Source of the DNA: Blastomussa wellsi
Lineage: Eukaryota; Cnidaria; Anthozoa; Scleractinia; Plerogyridae
Assembly (NCBI GenBank): GCA_947652115.1
Contig: OX393570.1
Coordinates: 18,392,893 to 18,456,892 of the forward strand
Length of the DNA: 64,000 nucleotides
Direction: 5' to 3'
How positions within the stretch are numbered: the stretch's first letter is position 1; each line of letters opens with the position of its first letter. Both the position numbers and the translations under genes were made by a program. Below are positions 1 to 11,300 of this stretch, in pieces. The notes under the pieces are model-generated. The model was not told the DNA's origin. It ran no database searches and saw only the letters and a program-made list of their open reading frames with translations.

Positions 1-664
1 ACAGCCCACAATCTCGGTTTTCGCTGAGTAAATGGATGAGTATTACTTGAAATTAAGTTCGATTTTTTTTATTACGGCTTTTTCATGTAACTGAAAAAGA
101 ATGAATTTTTTAAATCTTTTTAACTGATGTATTTATACATGGGACTATTACTGATTTAGTGAACATCTGCAAGAAAAATTTTTCACTGACAAAAATTGAG
201 AGATCAGATTAGATTAACACGAGGCGTCTAAAAACTCAGGAATACGATAACTATCCCGGGCTAAATTTGCTAGCATTTCTTGACTATACAATGTCCTCAA
301 AGACCTACAACATTTTCAAAACAAACATTTTTAATGGGTCTTTAATCAAGCATTTTTTCGCGTAATTTAGTGAAGCGAGCGTTTTATAACCTCTCTGCAT
401 TATAGCGAGTGGAAAATGTCCGTTTCACAGACAGCTTGAATTAAGAGAAAACTAAAGTTCACTTTTCATGAATAGGTTTTCGATAAAACGACTCCAGAAT
501 TAAAGTTGTAATCGCAAGAAGATGAGATGGATTGTAAAGGTACGCTTAGATAAATAATTCTTAAAAAACGAAATATTCTTGTCTGTATATTTAATTTGTT
601 TCTGTGCCCTTTTTCGAAGCCAAATTCTGATATTTCAATCAGAGCTATCATTTTTTTCTTTCAG

Positions 665-2312
665 TTAAAGTTCAGTCTCGGCGATTCAAGAGGGAAGAAT
701 TCGCCTTTGAAGAATGTTCTTTTAATTTTAACCGCAGGTTTATTGCTTCATCTAAACTGGAGACTTCACTCTCTTAGCCAGAGTGAGTATTAAAGCTTTG
801 CTTTGGACATTTGTTTGTTAAGCTCCGTGATTGGTCCAAATTCCTCGTGGAGACTGACTTACCCAATCAGATAAAACATGTTACTTTTCAGCCAATCCGC
901 TGCAAGACCAAAACCAAACATTTCCCGCGCTTTGCACCGCTTGCAAGGTTTCAGCGTGAGCTCTGATTGGTTCGTTGAGGTTTTTGAATGCCTTTATGGA
1001 ACCAATCGTGATCCGCCTTACGCCACCTTTCCCGCGCATTTGAGGTGATATAAATTACCGTCTGTCCTGTTTACTAGGAACAACTGCTGTTGTCAACTGG
1101 CTTTATATATCTTTACTCAGTGAAAAATGTTTCTTCTCATCTTTTTAAGGTATGAATTGCGATACGAGTTGTAGCGCAGATGACTTCGTGTCTTGTTCAC
1201 AACATGGAGAAATCATTACTAAATCCAGCGTCAGAGAAATAGGAAACCCCCTAAAGAGAAAAGGTAGCAGTTTTCTACTCGACCAAGTCTTTGGTTATTG
1301 TAGTTCAAATTCCACCTTCCAAGAAAAACCGCGGTTATATGAAAATAACTTAAGCTAACGGTAGCGGCCTTTCTTAGAACTGGAGCCTTCTGTTATTGAA
1401 TAAAAAAACAGATTTTGCCGGCAAGTGGGTCAGAACGCGCGCAGTTGCTAGGTTATTGTTAAACTCTAATAGCTAACAGACATCAACCAATCACAACGCG
1501 CGCAGTTTCTTGGTTATTGTAGAAATAATTATTTTTGTCACGGTGTTACGAGAGAGCAAGTGAAAACCATTGGTTACACTGATTCATTTTTAACTATCTT
1601 TTTTATTTCAGTTTTTCTGACCATTGGAATTCCCACAGTTCGGAGAACTTTTAAAAACAAGACCGAGAGTTACCTGGTCGCAACTATAAACTCACTATTA
1701 ACAAACGGCACTTCCGAGGAAGACCTCAAAAATTTCTTAATCGTTGTGTTCCTTGCTGACACTGAAGAATCAGCTCGGATAAAGGTCAAGCAAGAACTGC
1801 GCTCGAGCTTTGCTAAATACTTGGAAATGAACCTAATTCACGTAATTTCGACTCCACCTTCCTTCTATCCTCGTCTACGAGGACTTCGATCGACCCAAAA
1901 TGACGGTCCTGAGAGAATGTACTGGCGCTCCAAACAGAGTATGGATTATGTGTTCATGTTTTATTATAGTCAAGGTTTAGCACAGTATTATATGCATCTC
2001 GAAGATGATGTCGCGGTTGAGCCGAACACTTTCAGTCAAATACGACAATTTATCGACCTCCGAGGCGACGAGAATTGGGACGTGTTGGCGTTCTCCAGCT
2101 GGGGGTTTATAGGAAAGCTTTTTCGCGACAAAGATTTGCGTCTGCTTGGCCGGTTTATAGAGAAGTTTTATAATGAAATGCCTTGCGATTGGTTATTGTA
2201 TATTTATCTCCAGTCAAGAGGTGGGAAGAATATATTGGATGATAAAAGCAATACTTGGACGAAAGAGCTATTTCACCACGTTGGTCACCAGTCTTCCTCC
2301 CTTGGAACATGA
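665..2312 (+). CDS. MGAT4-like alpha-1,3-mannosyl-glycoprotein 4-beta-N-acetylglucosaminyltransferase, 5' incomplete
   Basis: Golgi enzyme family that adds a beta-1,4-GlcNAc branch to N-glycans. Three exons agree in phase: 665-782 (phase 1 end), 1150-1263 (phase 1 end) and 1612-2312. The first carries a hydrophobic signal-anchor (NVLLILTAGLLLHLNW). The last holds the catalytic domain: LTIGIPTVRR at its start, a run related to the family's ERxxWRxKQxxDY block, the metal-binding LEDDVAVEPN (EDD/DXD type), and FSSWGFIGKLF followed by a DWLLYIYLQ block. The family's next block is a HVGxxSS motif, here FHHVGHQSSSLG, after which the frame stops. Vertebrate homologues continue well beyond this point, so the C-terminal region is truncated or continues in an exon I could not find. 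The stop lies inside a 33-bp minisatellite built from this same coding segment. No ATG is visible in frame upstream, so the first exon is missing or lies outside the window. The family call is secure; the exact substrate is not. Confidence 0.8.
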
Positions 2313-2526
2313 AATGGTCACCAGTCTTTCTCTCTTAGAACATGAAATGGTCACCAGTCTTCCTCCCTTGGAACATGAAATGGTCACCAGTCTTTTTCCC
2401 CATTCTCGTCCCCAGAGCCACTTTTTCCTCGTGCACAGGCCCAGCCGGCTAAGAGGGACAAGCGGCTCTGGGGACGAGAATGTCTTCTTCCCCTGGAACA
2501 TGAAATGGTCACCAGTCTTTCTCCCC
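2283..2526 (+). repeat. 33-bp minisatellite overlapping the end of the MGAT4-like coding exon
   Basis: Unit starts GGTCACCAGTCTTCCTCCCT and ends GGAACATGAAAT. Copies: 2283-2315, 2316-2348, 2349-2381, a fourth starting at 2382 and interrupted by an 82-bp insertion (2401-2482), and a partial fifth from 2507. The first copy encodes the last sense codons (GHQSSSLGT) and the stop, so the array appears to be seeded from coding sequence. Confidence 0.88.
2401..2482. mobile_element. 82-bp MITE inserted in the fourth minisatellite copy
   Basis: Terminal inverted repeats of 19 bp (CATTCTCGTCCCCAGAGCC at the left, its complement at the right). Removing it, together with one copy of an imperfect 10-bp duplication (TCTTTTTCCC / TCTTCTTCCC), restores a normal minisatellite unit. 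It is the same family as the larger foldback elements at 16289-16576 and 38951-39270. Confidence 0.8.
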
Positions 2527-3001
2527 GAGCGCAAGTGTTCACCAGACCAAATTGGTAACTCGGTATTAATTTGAGCCGGCATAACTTTGTAGATAAGAAG
2601 CATACGGCTAACTTTGTATATTGGAATGGAAAATAATGAAAACAGTAACATTGTTATAATCTAAGAAAAGTGCTGAGATTATTTATTTATTAACCCAGTG
2701 ACCAGCTGCTGGGAAACTTGCAATCTGATGAACTGCCCAGGCACCTACTATTCTATGCGATGCGCGATGTGAATGAACCGGTGATGAATTTTTTCCATGC
2801 TACAGATTTTTCAGGGTTCTGCTCGAATTCTACTAAAAATGCGGAATTCTGCTGGAAAATGCCCCGTAGAATTACTTGAACTTGAAAGTTGTTGTATAAC
2901 ACAAGGAAAATGTTCTTAACTCAAAAAACGGCCAAAACACAAGCTAAATGTGATCAATAGCTCACGTTACCCCGGCTTACTTCGCTGTGCTATGGCAGGC
3001 C
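2527..3001. other. intergenic spacer between convergent genes
   Basis: No exon recognised. This is the 3' flank of both the MGAT4-like gene and the minus-strand ORF. It is A+T-rich, with no repeat family that I can define. Confidence 0.5.
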
Positions 3002-4066
3002 TTATGAACAATCGATATGATTAATCCATTTTAACAAAACCTCCACGACGCTGCTAGTCTTTGAGTCTACAGTGTAATTTCGTGTTAGAACAATCGGTCT
3101 GATATAACTTGTGTTGGGCGCAAAATGTCGCCAAAACAAACTGTCGTCTTTTCGTGCTTGCTGCTCTCCATATAAAGTTCCTATGTCCACTCCAGTCAAT
3201 TGTTCGGATTTTTCGGACAAATCGAGCATTTTCATTATCGTTGGAATCGCTATCTCCATATAAACCTGGTGTTTTTTAAACACGGCAGACAGTTTTTCAA
3301 ACGCGAATGCGTGCTTAGAAGGAATGTAAAATATATTCGAGAAACCCCGGTAACACATATTTAAACCTCGCCCGTTCCACAGTAAAGCGTTTAAAGAATT
3401 CTCCACATCCCATAGGCTTTCTTCATGTCCCTTGCTATCGATTATTGCACGCTTGTGCGCTTCGTTCAAGTAAATAAGTTCTTTATAAGCCTCCTCGCAT
3501 GCTTTTAGTCCCCAAGGCGTGTACCACCAGATCCAGGACCCGCGCGGTTGTTGGAACATGACCTGGTTGCCAAGCTGTCCCGAGCTCTCCCATATCCGGG
3601 ACCTATTAAAATTTGCAATGTTCCAAAAATTTAAAAGCAGGTCATTTCGAATAAATAAATAACCCTCAAATTGAGGTTGTGTCCTCATTGCAGTGCTCAG
3701 GCACTCGTACGCGGTAACACCACGAAGCATAGATACCACTATGATTTTGAATTCGCCTTCGTTAGGCGGTTTTACAGGCCCGCAATAAACGATGTTTGGA
3801 AAGCGGTTTCTGTAGAGCTGCTCCAAATAAGGAATGGAGTCGTAGAGAAATTCGACGAAAGCTATCACCAATAAAATGTCGTCAAACTTGTCATGTTTAC
3901 AAGTTCTTTCGCTGTAGTTTCCTCTGCGAACATAACTGTTCTGCAGTTCAAGTAAATTGTTGCCCTCGTAAAGTATTTCAGATCCTGGGAGAATGTAGAT
4001 GGCGAAATAACCTGGTGGGAATAAAATATATTTGTTAACGCCAGGGAAAAATAAACGAAGGTACAA
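3002..4066 (-). CDS. uncharacterised membrane or secreted protein, glycosyltransferase-like; 5' end unresolved
   Basis: An uninterrupted frame of about 354 codons with normal codon use and no internal introns. Visible features: a start region rich in aromatic and hydrophobic residues (LYLRLFFPG), a DDILLVIAF strand followed by a Rossmann-like FPNIVYCGP, a GYLFIRNDLLLNFW segment that could play the role of a DXD-type acidic loop, several N-glycosylation sequons, and paired cysteines. The pattern suggests a lumenal GT-A-like enzyme, but I do not recognise a named family. The longest open frame begins at a TTG codon. The nearest upstream in-frame ATG (4114-4112) is followed two codons later by TAA (4105-4103), so translation either starts in an unseen upstream exon (a weak acceptor lies at about 4080) or the copy is damaged. 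The missing introns could also mean a retrocopy. Confidence 0.55.
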   Translation of the reverse strand: MYLRLFFPGVNKYILFPPGYFAIYILPGSEILYEGNNLLELQNSYVRRGNYSERTCKHDKFDDILLVIAFVEFLYDSIPYLEQLYRNRFPNIVYCGPVKPPNEGEFKIIVVSMLRGVTAYECLSTAMRTQPQFEGYLFIRNDLLLNFWNIANFNRSRIWESSGQLGNQVMFQQPRGSWIWWYTPWGLKACEEAYKELIYLNEAHKRAIIDSKGHEESLWDVENSLNALLWNGRGLNMCYRGFSNIFYIPSKHAFAFEKLSAVFKKHQVYMEIAIPTIMKMLDLSEKSEQLTGVDIGTLYGEQQARKDDSLFWRHFAPNTSYIRPIVLTRNYTVDSKTSSVVEVLLKWINHIDCS

Positions 4067-5037
4067 GAAGACGCAGGCTGAGGTCGATTTTTCGTTTGTT
4101 TCTTATTCAGCCATGAATATTTTCAGTGGCGGACCCTGAGATGAGGGGGAGCCCCGCTGTGCTTTAGACAACTTAACGTCAACTTGTTTCAAGAGCCGAG
4201 GTTCCCTTTAACATAAGGGATCGGCGTGGGGGGGCATGGCCCCTGGGCCCTCCCCTTAAACTAGTTTTGTCAGTTTTGTGGCACTTTCATTAAAAGTTGA
4301 GTTATTCTTAACGGTTTCATCCCATTATCAAAACTATGCCACCAATCTTGTATTCCGTGAAAACCCAAATCCTAGTTTGGTAATCCCGAGTCCCGGATTA
4401 ACTTGGGCTAGTTTGGCGCCAGAGCAGAAGGTCTAGCCTGACTCCCTGCTCTCTCGCACACCGCGCTAGCTACCAGTTTCCCGCGCTCGTCCTCTGTACT
4501 CGCTACCAGTTCTCGCTCGATAACAGAAAAGCCTGTGGAGGAGGCAGCCAAAACACTGCAACAGGAAAAAGAGAAGAAAAATAGCTAGGAGTTTCTTGCA
4601 TGGTCAAGTCGAAAAGTATTTTGTAAACGACCGCGCGGGCAGACCTATCCGCCCCAGGCTGACCCGCTCCGTATTTTCACTGAATACGATCTGAATGCAA
4701 GTCGTATTTGGCCGAACAACGTGGGAAGTTATCCTCGGACAGTCTCATCTGTTAATTCTTTCCCATTTTCGCTGTTTTGAATAGAAAAGTGGTTTGTTAA
4801 ACGCTTCAATGAATGGTTAATGAGCGAACATCTCGACGCAAAGCACACATCAAAATATTTACCCCATCGCAAACAATTCCTGCAAGAACTGCTTGTGTAA
4901 ATGCTGGAAAGCGAATTATCCGCAATCAAAGAAAGGAACTTCAATTCTTACCTCTTGTCATAATAAACACAACGGAACACAGAGATAATGTTACCAAACC
5001 AAGAAAACACAAACGGAGACAGAGTCGATGCGAAACC

Positions 5038-5149
5038 ATGTACACTTCAACACGGCCTGTTTCCTCGGGCAACATTAGTTCCAAAATTCCTTACACTCCT
5101 GCGCAAAGGATTGAAAGCGTTTCTGCTCCTCGTTTGCGGTCGTTTAAAG
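5038..5149 (+). CDS. possible alternative first exon
   Basis: ATG in a fair context (CGAAACCATG) opens a 37-codon frame, Ser/Arg/Pro-rich (MYTSTRPVSSGNISSK at its start), ending at an AAAG|GTAGAT donor in phase 1. That phase matches the acceptor at 8917 in the SNAG/zinc-finger gene, so it could give an isoform without the SNAG motif. It resembles no known domain and could be chance. Confidence 0.22.
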
Positions 5150-7750
5150 GTAGATTTTTTTTCTTTTGTGCGCGGAACAACGGTGTGAACACGCTGGGAC
5201 CTGGGCGCATGCGCTGGTAATTTGTTTCGCGGGTACCGGCTGGATATGATTTGCTTACGCGAGGAATAAACAAGGTTGATTTCATTTGTACCAAGGGATT
5301 TAAACGGCAGAGACTTTTATTCAGTTTACACGCGTAAATAAAAGTTTCTGAGCCTGATTATTTAACAAGGTTTTCATCCAAAATATTTTAGCGGATTTAA
5401 CAGCGAAAACAATTTAAAAAAATATAAACAGACAAAATTGGATCAGTCAAAAAACGCCCCAACCTGGCAAGTCACTACACAAAAAATGGTTTTTAGACAT
5501 TTTTGTCAAATTCCCCACTGTATTGATAGTTTACTTGATGAAATGATGAAATACCCCACGGGTAAGGATATCACAGGGATCAAAATCTCCATCCTGTATT
5601 CATTTTAAACGGAAAAGCGCCGAAAAAACTCGATGTGTACTTTCTTTCAATGTAGCATGAAATCGCTCTTTATCTCTCTGCTAATATGTAATCTGCGAGG
5701 GCGTTGCTGGTAGTACTTTATTGATAACACATTTAAACAAGTCTGTCCTAGCAGCAATTCCTCATTTCATTGTTTTTTCTTTAAATGGCTAAGGGTACCC
5801 TGAGATAAAACAGAGAAGTGGAACCGTGGATTTATGCGAGCAGTGAACGGCGAAACGAAGTGTTGCGCCAAGTTCCCATGATACGCAAATAACCTCAAAT
5901 AAAGGCGCGGGGGTTGCGGGATGACGATAAGAACATTTTCCAAAATCTTCAGGTACTGAGGTGCAACTTGGCAGACCTGGAATTTTGCAGAATTGGCTCT
6001 TCGGCCTATAAACACAGAGAAAAGTGGATTTGTTCATCCCTGGTGTTACGGTTCTTAACCACTAAGATTTCATCATCGATTATTTAAGTGTATAAAACTG
6101 ACAACTCGTTAAAATTTGAATTGTTATTATTTGAATTTAACACTTTACACGGTTCACTGATCAAATCACACGGTCATCTAACAAAAAGGAAAATAATTTT
6201 ATTATCAAAAAACTAAAGAATTTGCATCAAACTTTTTGAAGTTCGAATTAATTGGGGCTTTTTCCGTAGACGTTTGAATATAGACAGAATGAATACTTTA
6301 CTGATACCAAGAAAAGAAAGTGCGGGGTCATATCCATGATTAAAACTATTAATCTTTCCTTTTTTCATTTACACACTTTTGTAAACATTTTTGTTCTTAT
6401 TTTGGTCAATATTAGTGTAACTCCAACAGCGTGACATTTTCTTGCAGCAAGGACCGGAAAGCAACGCGATTTTAAATTGCCGATCTTTCAACAGGTTTTT
6501 AGTAAAATGTTCGATTTTCACTGACGGGAAAATATCTATTTTAACGAAACGGTATTCGGCTGATCAGAGAAAATAATGAGATCTGTTTGGACAGCAATGA
6601 TACGCGTTCATTTCCAATAATCAACCTGTAAAAACCTGCTTGATAGCATTTAACAGATTCGTTACGAAGTTCAACAAATATGAAAAAATAAACAAGAGGG
6701 CGGTAACATTTTCTCAGTTAAACTGAAGTTAAAATTTCTGTGAAGCCGCGTTGAAGTGAAAGCGGACGTTTTTGTTTGATTATCTATAGTTAGCTAAATT
6801 CTGGACACACGTTTGACGCTAAATTAAGTTTTGTGTTAATTTAATGGCTGTTATTAACCTCTGACTTATTAAATGTCAAAATTTGTCGAGATTCTAAGTC
6901 TGATTCTTTATTGAAAGGTCAAGGTCGTTTCTTTTCTGTCAAATATAACTGAAATAGAATTAATATTGCGATAATGACATTTGGTCGATTTTTCTCTTTA
7001 AATTCCAAAACGTAAACTAAATTATCTAGCCAAATCGATAACGGTGATTTTTAAAGGACTAGAGTTCAAACGACGATATCAACCAAGATGTAAATCTATT
7101 TCAGATTCAAAATCTTTAGTAAGCAAGATTATTAAAGTGAAATTAAAAACGATTCGAAAGTTTATGTTCGTATTTTACGAGCAATGAAACGTATTTGATT
7201 CGCGTTCTGTCAATTAATTTGCAACATAAGATAACCGAATGTTTCTTGTTCGTCATATTTTCATTTCCAACGAAGTCCTGAAAGACGCACCATAAACACG
7301 AGCCCTAAATAATATAAATAAGTCGCCCAAAATCACGGCCTTTGTTCTTTCGGCTTCTCAGACTGATGTCAACTTTTTCTTACTGACAACATCAAGAAAA
7401 CAAATGACATTCTTAGTTAAGAGAACTGTTTTTGACCCCGCATTCAGGCCTGTTTTCGTTATACTTAACCCGCGCTATTTCTCTAGTGTTGTTCAATTTA
7501 TTCTGATCTTATCGCCGTGAACACACTGTTGGTCATTGTTGACACGCAGTGCCGTCGGCCACCTGCGAGCTAAACACTGGTTTGCCGCTTGGAACCGTGT
7601 CAACCACAAAAAACGGGTCAAGCGCGGGATTTTCAAGAACCGGCGAAACGCAAGTATCATACAAGGGAACACAGAGTTTCGCGCGCGCGCCGAAGCTGGC
7701 GTCTTCGACGGCTAAAAGTAATCCCAGCTCCTTATGAGAAACGTTGTGGA

Positions 7751-7800
7751 ATGAAAACGGAGCAAAGTTTGAGGGATTTGCGCTTTATGGAAATCCAGGA
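7751..7800 (+). CDS. weak candidate short exon
   Basis: ATG followed by 15 codons and a consensus GTAAGT donor at 7801, ending in phase 2. Only the exon at 11247 in the next gene accepts phase 2. The evidence is the donor alone; it may equally be a non-coding 5' exon or nothing. Confidence 0.12.
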
Positions 7801-8312
7801 GTAAGTTAATCTGGGTGCATGACGCTAACCATAAGACATTCAACTTTATTACCTAACTCCACGCCTCAGCGTGACGTAATTATTGACTTATTCAGTCTGC
7901 CCGGTTGGACGGACGGAAAATTCTCCAAACAGCTAGCGGGATAACATCTACACCTTTCCACTTTTGTTTCTCGCCCACGATTTGGAGAACTCTTCCACAC
8001 GGCAAAGCGAGCTCTTAGATTTAAATCCCCGCTCACGTCGCCGTAGATTTTTCCTGCGCAAGTAGCGCGCGGTTATCTGTTTATTTGGAAACACGGGGAC
8101 AGCGCTTGCGCATGCTCACACTGCAGTATTAGTTACGCGTTTGAGTGATGGTGCGCTTTATGGAGTTGTAAGAGAGACGCGAATGGAGGCGAAGCTTAGC
8201 AGCTGATAACGTCATCTGAGGCAAGGAAGGAGGGATTCCTCCTTTGGTTTGCCTTGTAGCTAGATGAGCAGAGGGCTTGGCTTGAAGAAGAACTTAAGGA
8301 CGCCACAGTGAT

Positions 8313-11300
8313 ATGCCAAAATCTTTCCTTGTGAAAAAGCCCTCTCGAAATAAGAGGAAGCTAGAGGAGGAAAGATACAAGGGTGAGTACCTGTGCTGAT
8401 GTTTTTATACACCAGACTCTCCTAAACTTGTAATGAGCAAAGGTCAGCGCGCGTTCTAAGCTTAAAAACGCTACAATTTAACTTTTATTAGACTTAAATC
8501 TGTGCTATGGTATATCAAAGTACGAGTTTTCTAGATTTTATTTGATTTTTGTAGAGTTTTTTAATGTATACTTTGGTGCATGCCCGCGGTTCGCTGGGCC
8601 AGCGCGACCCTCGGGCAGTCAGAGCTAAGAAGTCTTCTGAGAGTTAAATCGAAAATTTAATTCTCTGTTTACATGATGACTGTCTAGTTAAACGAAATCG
8701 GTTAATTATATCTTGATTTTAAATTTGAGGACCAAATCTTTCCAAGAGATTTTCTTACCGCTGATTACTTCAGTGCGAGAGTATGCAAAAGTAGTGAAAT
8801 CACAAGCAAACATCAATAATTCAACTTTGCACTCCTTTTTCAAGCTCACTTAACAAGCTTTTTCTGTCTTTTTCTGCCAACTACAACGCTTGAAACGCTT
8901 CTTGATCTTCTCACAGATAATGAAGAGTTTTCAGACGTCGACGAGCAAGAAACGGCGGAGACAAGCCCAGGACTAACCGCAACTGGTGTGTGGTTATAAA
9001 CTTTGTTGACATTGCCACCTGTTAAGTCCAGGACTTCAATATCGCGGTTTAAAAAAGATCTTCACGGTCTGAAAATCAGGTTTAATCGCAGCTTTTAAGA
9101 TTAAAATATTTTGGCTTGTGAATACAAATTTTCGACATTGAATTTGTGAATTTCACTGAAGAAATTTAAAATAAGTCTGCTTCATCAGAGAAGTACATTT
9201 TACGTGATCGATGTTAACGGACATAGCAAACTACCATACTTTGATTTGTAAGTACTTAAATATAATTTGACCATATGAAGCATCGATATGTTTATCCTAA
9301 AAACGGAGGGCTTTTTATTTGAACAGTTTAGTTCCAGAACTTTCTGGTTATCGAATAACGTAATGGGGATTACACTATCAAAGCGGGACAAATGTGAAAC
9401 GAGTGTTTCTGGTGTAAGTTACCATGGCAATGAACAGTTAGTCAAGTGTGACCGCTCACCGCAAAATTTGACCATTAGAACCACGATAACTGAATTGAAG
9501 TTTTTTGCTTCCTTGATAATATATTTATCGAGTATTGAAGCTGAGTGGACTACCGTATTGTTTAGGCAAGTTTTCTGTATCGTATTATCTTGGCTAAATT
9601 CTCAGACCTCTCACGACGCACAAGCGATACTTATTATCATAACTTTGAAATGTTTGTAACTTTTGATGGAAATTTGTCATAGTGCAAAGTAAAATTGAAT
9701 TTTTCCAAGTAGAACTTCTTCACATCACGTCATCACACATGAAGACACGCTATAAGATAACACTAACGAATGGTGTCATATAAACTGAGACAAACAAAAA
9801 TGCACTCGTTAGCTGTTTTCTATTTCAGTAAACAGTTCAGTCGTAACCTCAGAGTTAATTTAAAACATTTCTCTTTGAAACAAACTCGACCTTTGACTTT
9901 CTTGTCAAAATCTGCTTTAGAAGCACAAGTTCCTTCTACATTTGAACCGCCCGATTTCAGTTTAGAATCGGTCAGGATTTAAGTTTACAGGTCCTTTTTC
10001 CGGAACACCAAATTCAGAAACTACTGAAGTTCACAGTTAAGATCTTGAAAAAGTACCTGTTGGGATTAGTTTGTGTATCAATCGGTAAATTTCTGTAGCG
10101 TTTTACTTTCAGGTTTTTAAGATAGCTCAGTATTGTGCGAAAAACGTATCATATTTGAGGCTTAGGTTCCCTTTGATGTTAGCATATTGATAATGGAAAG
10201 GAAAACATGTAAGAATTCAAGACTGATGTCTTTTTTTGTTATTATTTAATATTATATTTCGAAGAGTGTCTGTTTAAAAACTTTATTTCTTTTCAGGCGA
10301 TGTGGCGATTCAGTGCAACCTGGAAACCAATGCAAGCTCTCACGCGCCTCTCGTCAGTAATGGCGGGAACCAACCTGCTGTTTTTCCCGCGCTTGACACA
10401 CGCGGGCTGCACACGCTTGCCGAGCTGTGCCTGCGGCGGGCAGACTACGAGTTTTGTGCACAGGAGGTTAATGTAGACCACAGGGTAGCCAATACCAGTG
10501 TAATGCATGAAACCACCGAAGTAAACAAAACTGACACTTTCAGAGAACCTCGCAAAGCTCACGAGTTTAAACGGAGTGTAAGTGACAGTATAACAAACTT
10601 AAGGAGAGAGCAAGTCAAGGATAAAGAAAGAGCAGACGAAAAGTGCGACGATCTAAAGCAAAGAAAAAAGCAAGCAACAAGACTCTCTGTAAGTGTTGTG
10701 AATGAAAACAGCTCTACAAGACTTCACAAACTCGAAGAAGAACTGGAAAAGATGCTTCAGTAAGTTTTCAAAGCATTTTTTAAATATTTCGTTCTATGGT
10801 TTGTAAAATGGCTTGTATTTAAAATGAACTTGGATTCGGTTACATGTTACGTCATTTTTACCAGTTCATTTCCAATTTGCTTTCTCTTTCATATTTTTGT
10901 CGCAAATATATTTTCATTAACTATTATTCCACGAACGCGCGTTGGATACGAGATGGTAGATTGCCAACGAGTAGCGTAGCGCGTAGCGAGTGGAATGATT
11001 GTTTTATTAAAAACTCCCCCAAACGATCATATAGATCTTCAAAATTAAAGCTCCTTTTTAATTTTGAGCTGACCCATTTTGTAGGTCATGCTATAATAGC
11101 TCATATACCATGATGTCTAAGCCAATGAAAACTCTTGAATTGCATTATCCGATGATCTAGTTTTTAATAATAATTATTATCGCATGAGGCTCCGAGTCCC
11201 AGTCTCTTCATAACTCCATGAAATTTATGACATGATCGTTTTTCAGGGGCAAAGAAGAGATAATCGGTAGAGAGATCAGAGAGTTCATGGAAAATAACAA

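Larger units (their letters stand above)
4115..8312. other. spacer with possible alternative first exons
   Basis: No complete gene. 4130-4260 is a fragment of a common repeat (GTGGCGGACCC followed by G-rich runs). 6060-7300 is plain A+T-rich DNA. Two short ATG-to-donor segments (5038-5149 and 7751-7800) could be alternative 5' exons of the downstream transcription factor and are listed separately. Confidence 0.4.

Noticed and set aside
2268..2651. 127-codon minus-strand frame and 133-codon plus-strand frame across the minisatellite
   Set aside because: Open because the repeat unit is 33 bp, a multiple of three; the real gene is the MGAT4-like frame ending at 2312.
10844..11113. 89-codon frame in an intron of the SNAG gene
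   Set aside because: No ATG context, AT-biased codons and an interspersed repeat within; lies between two well-supported exons.
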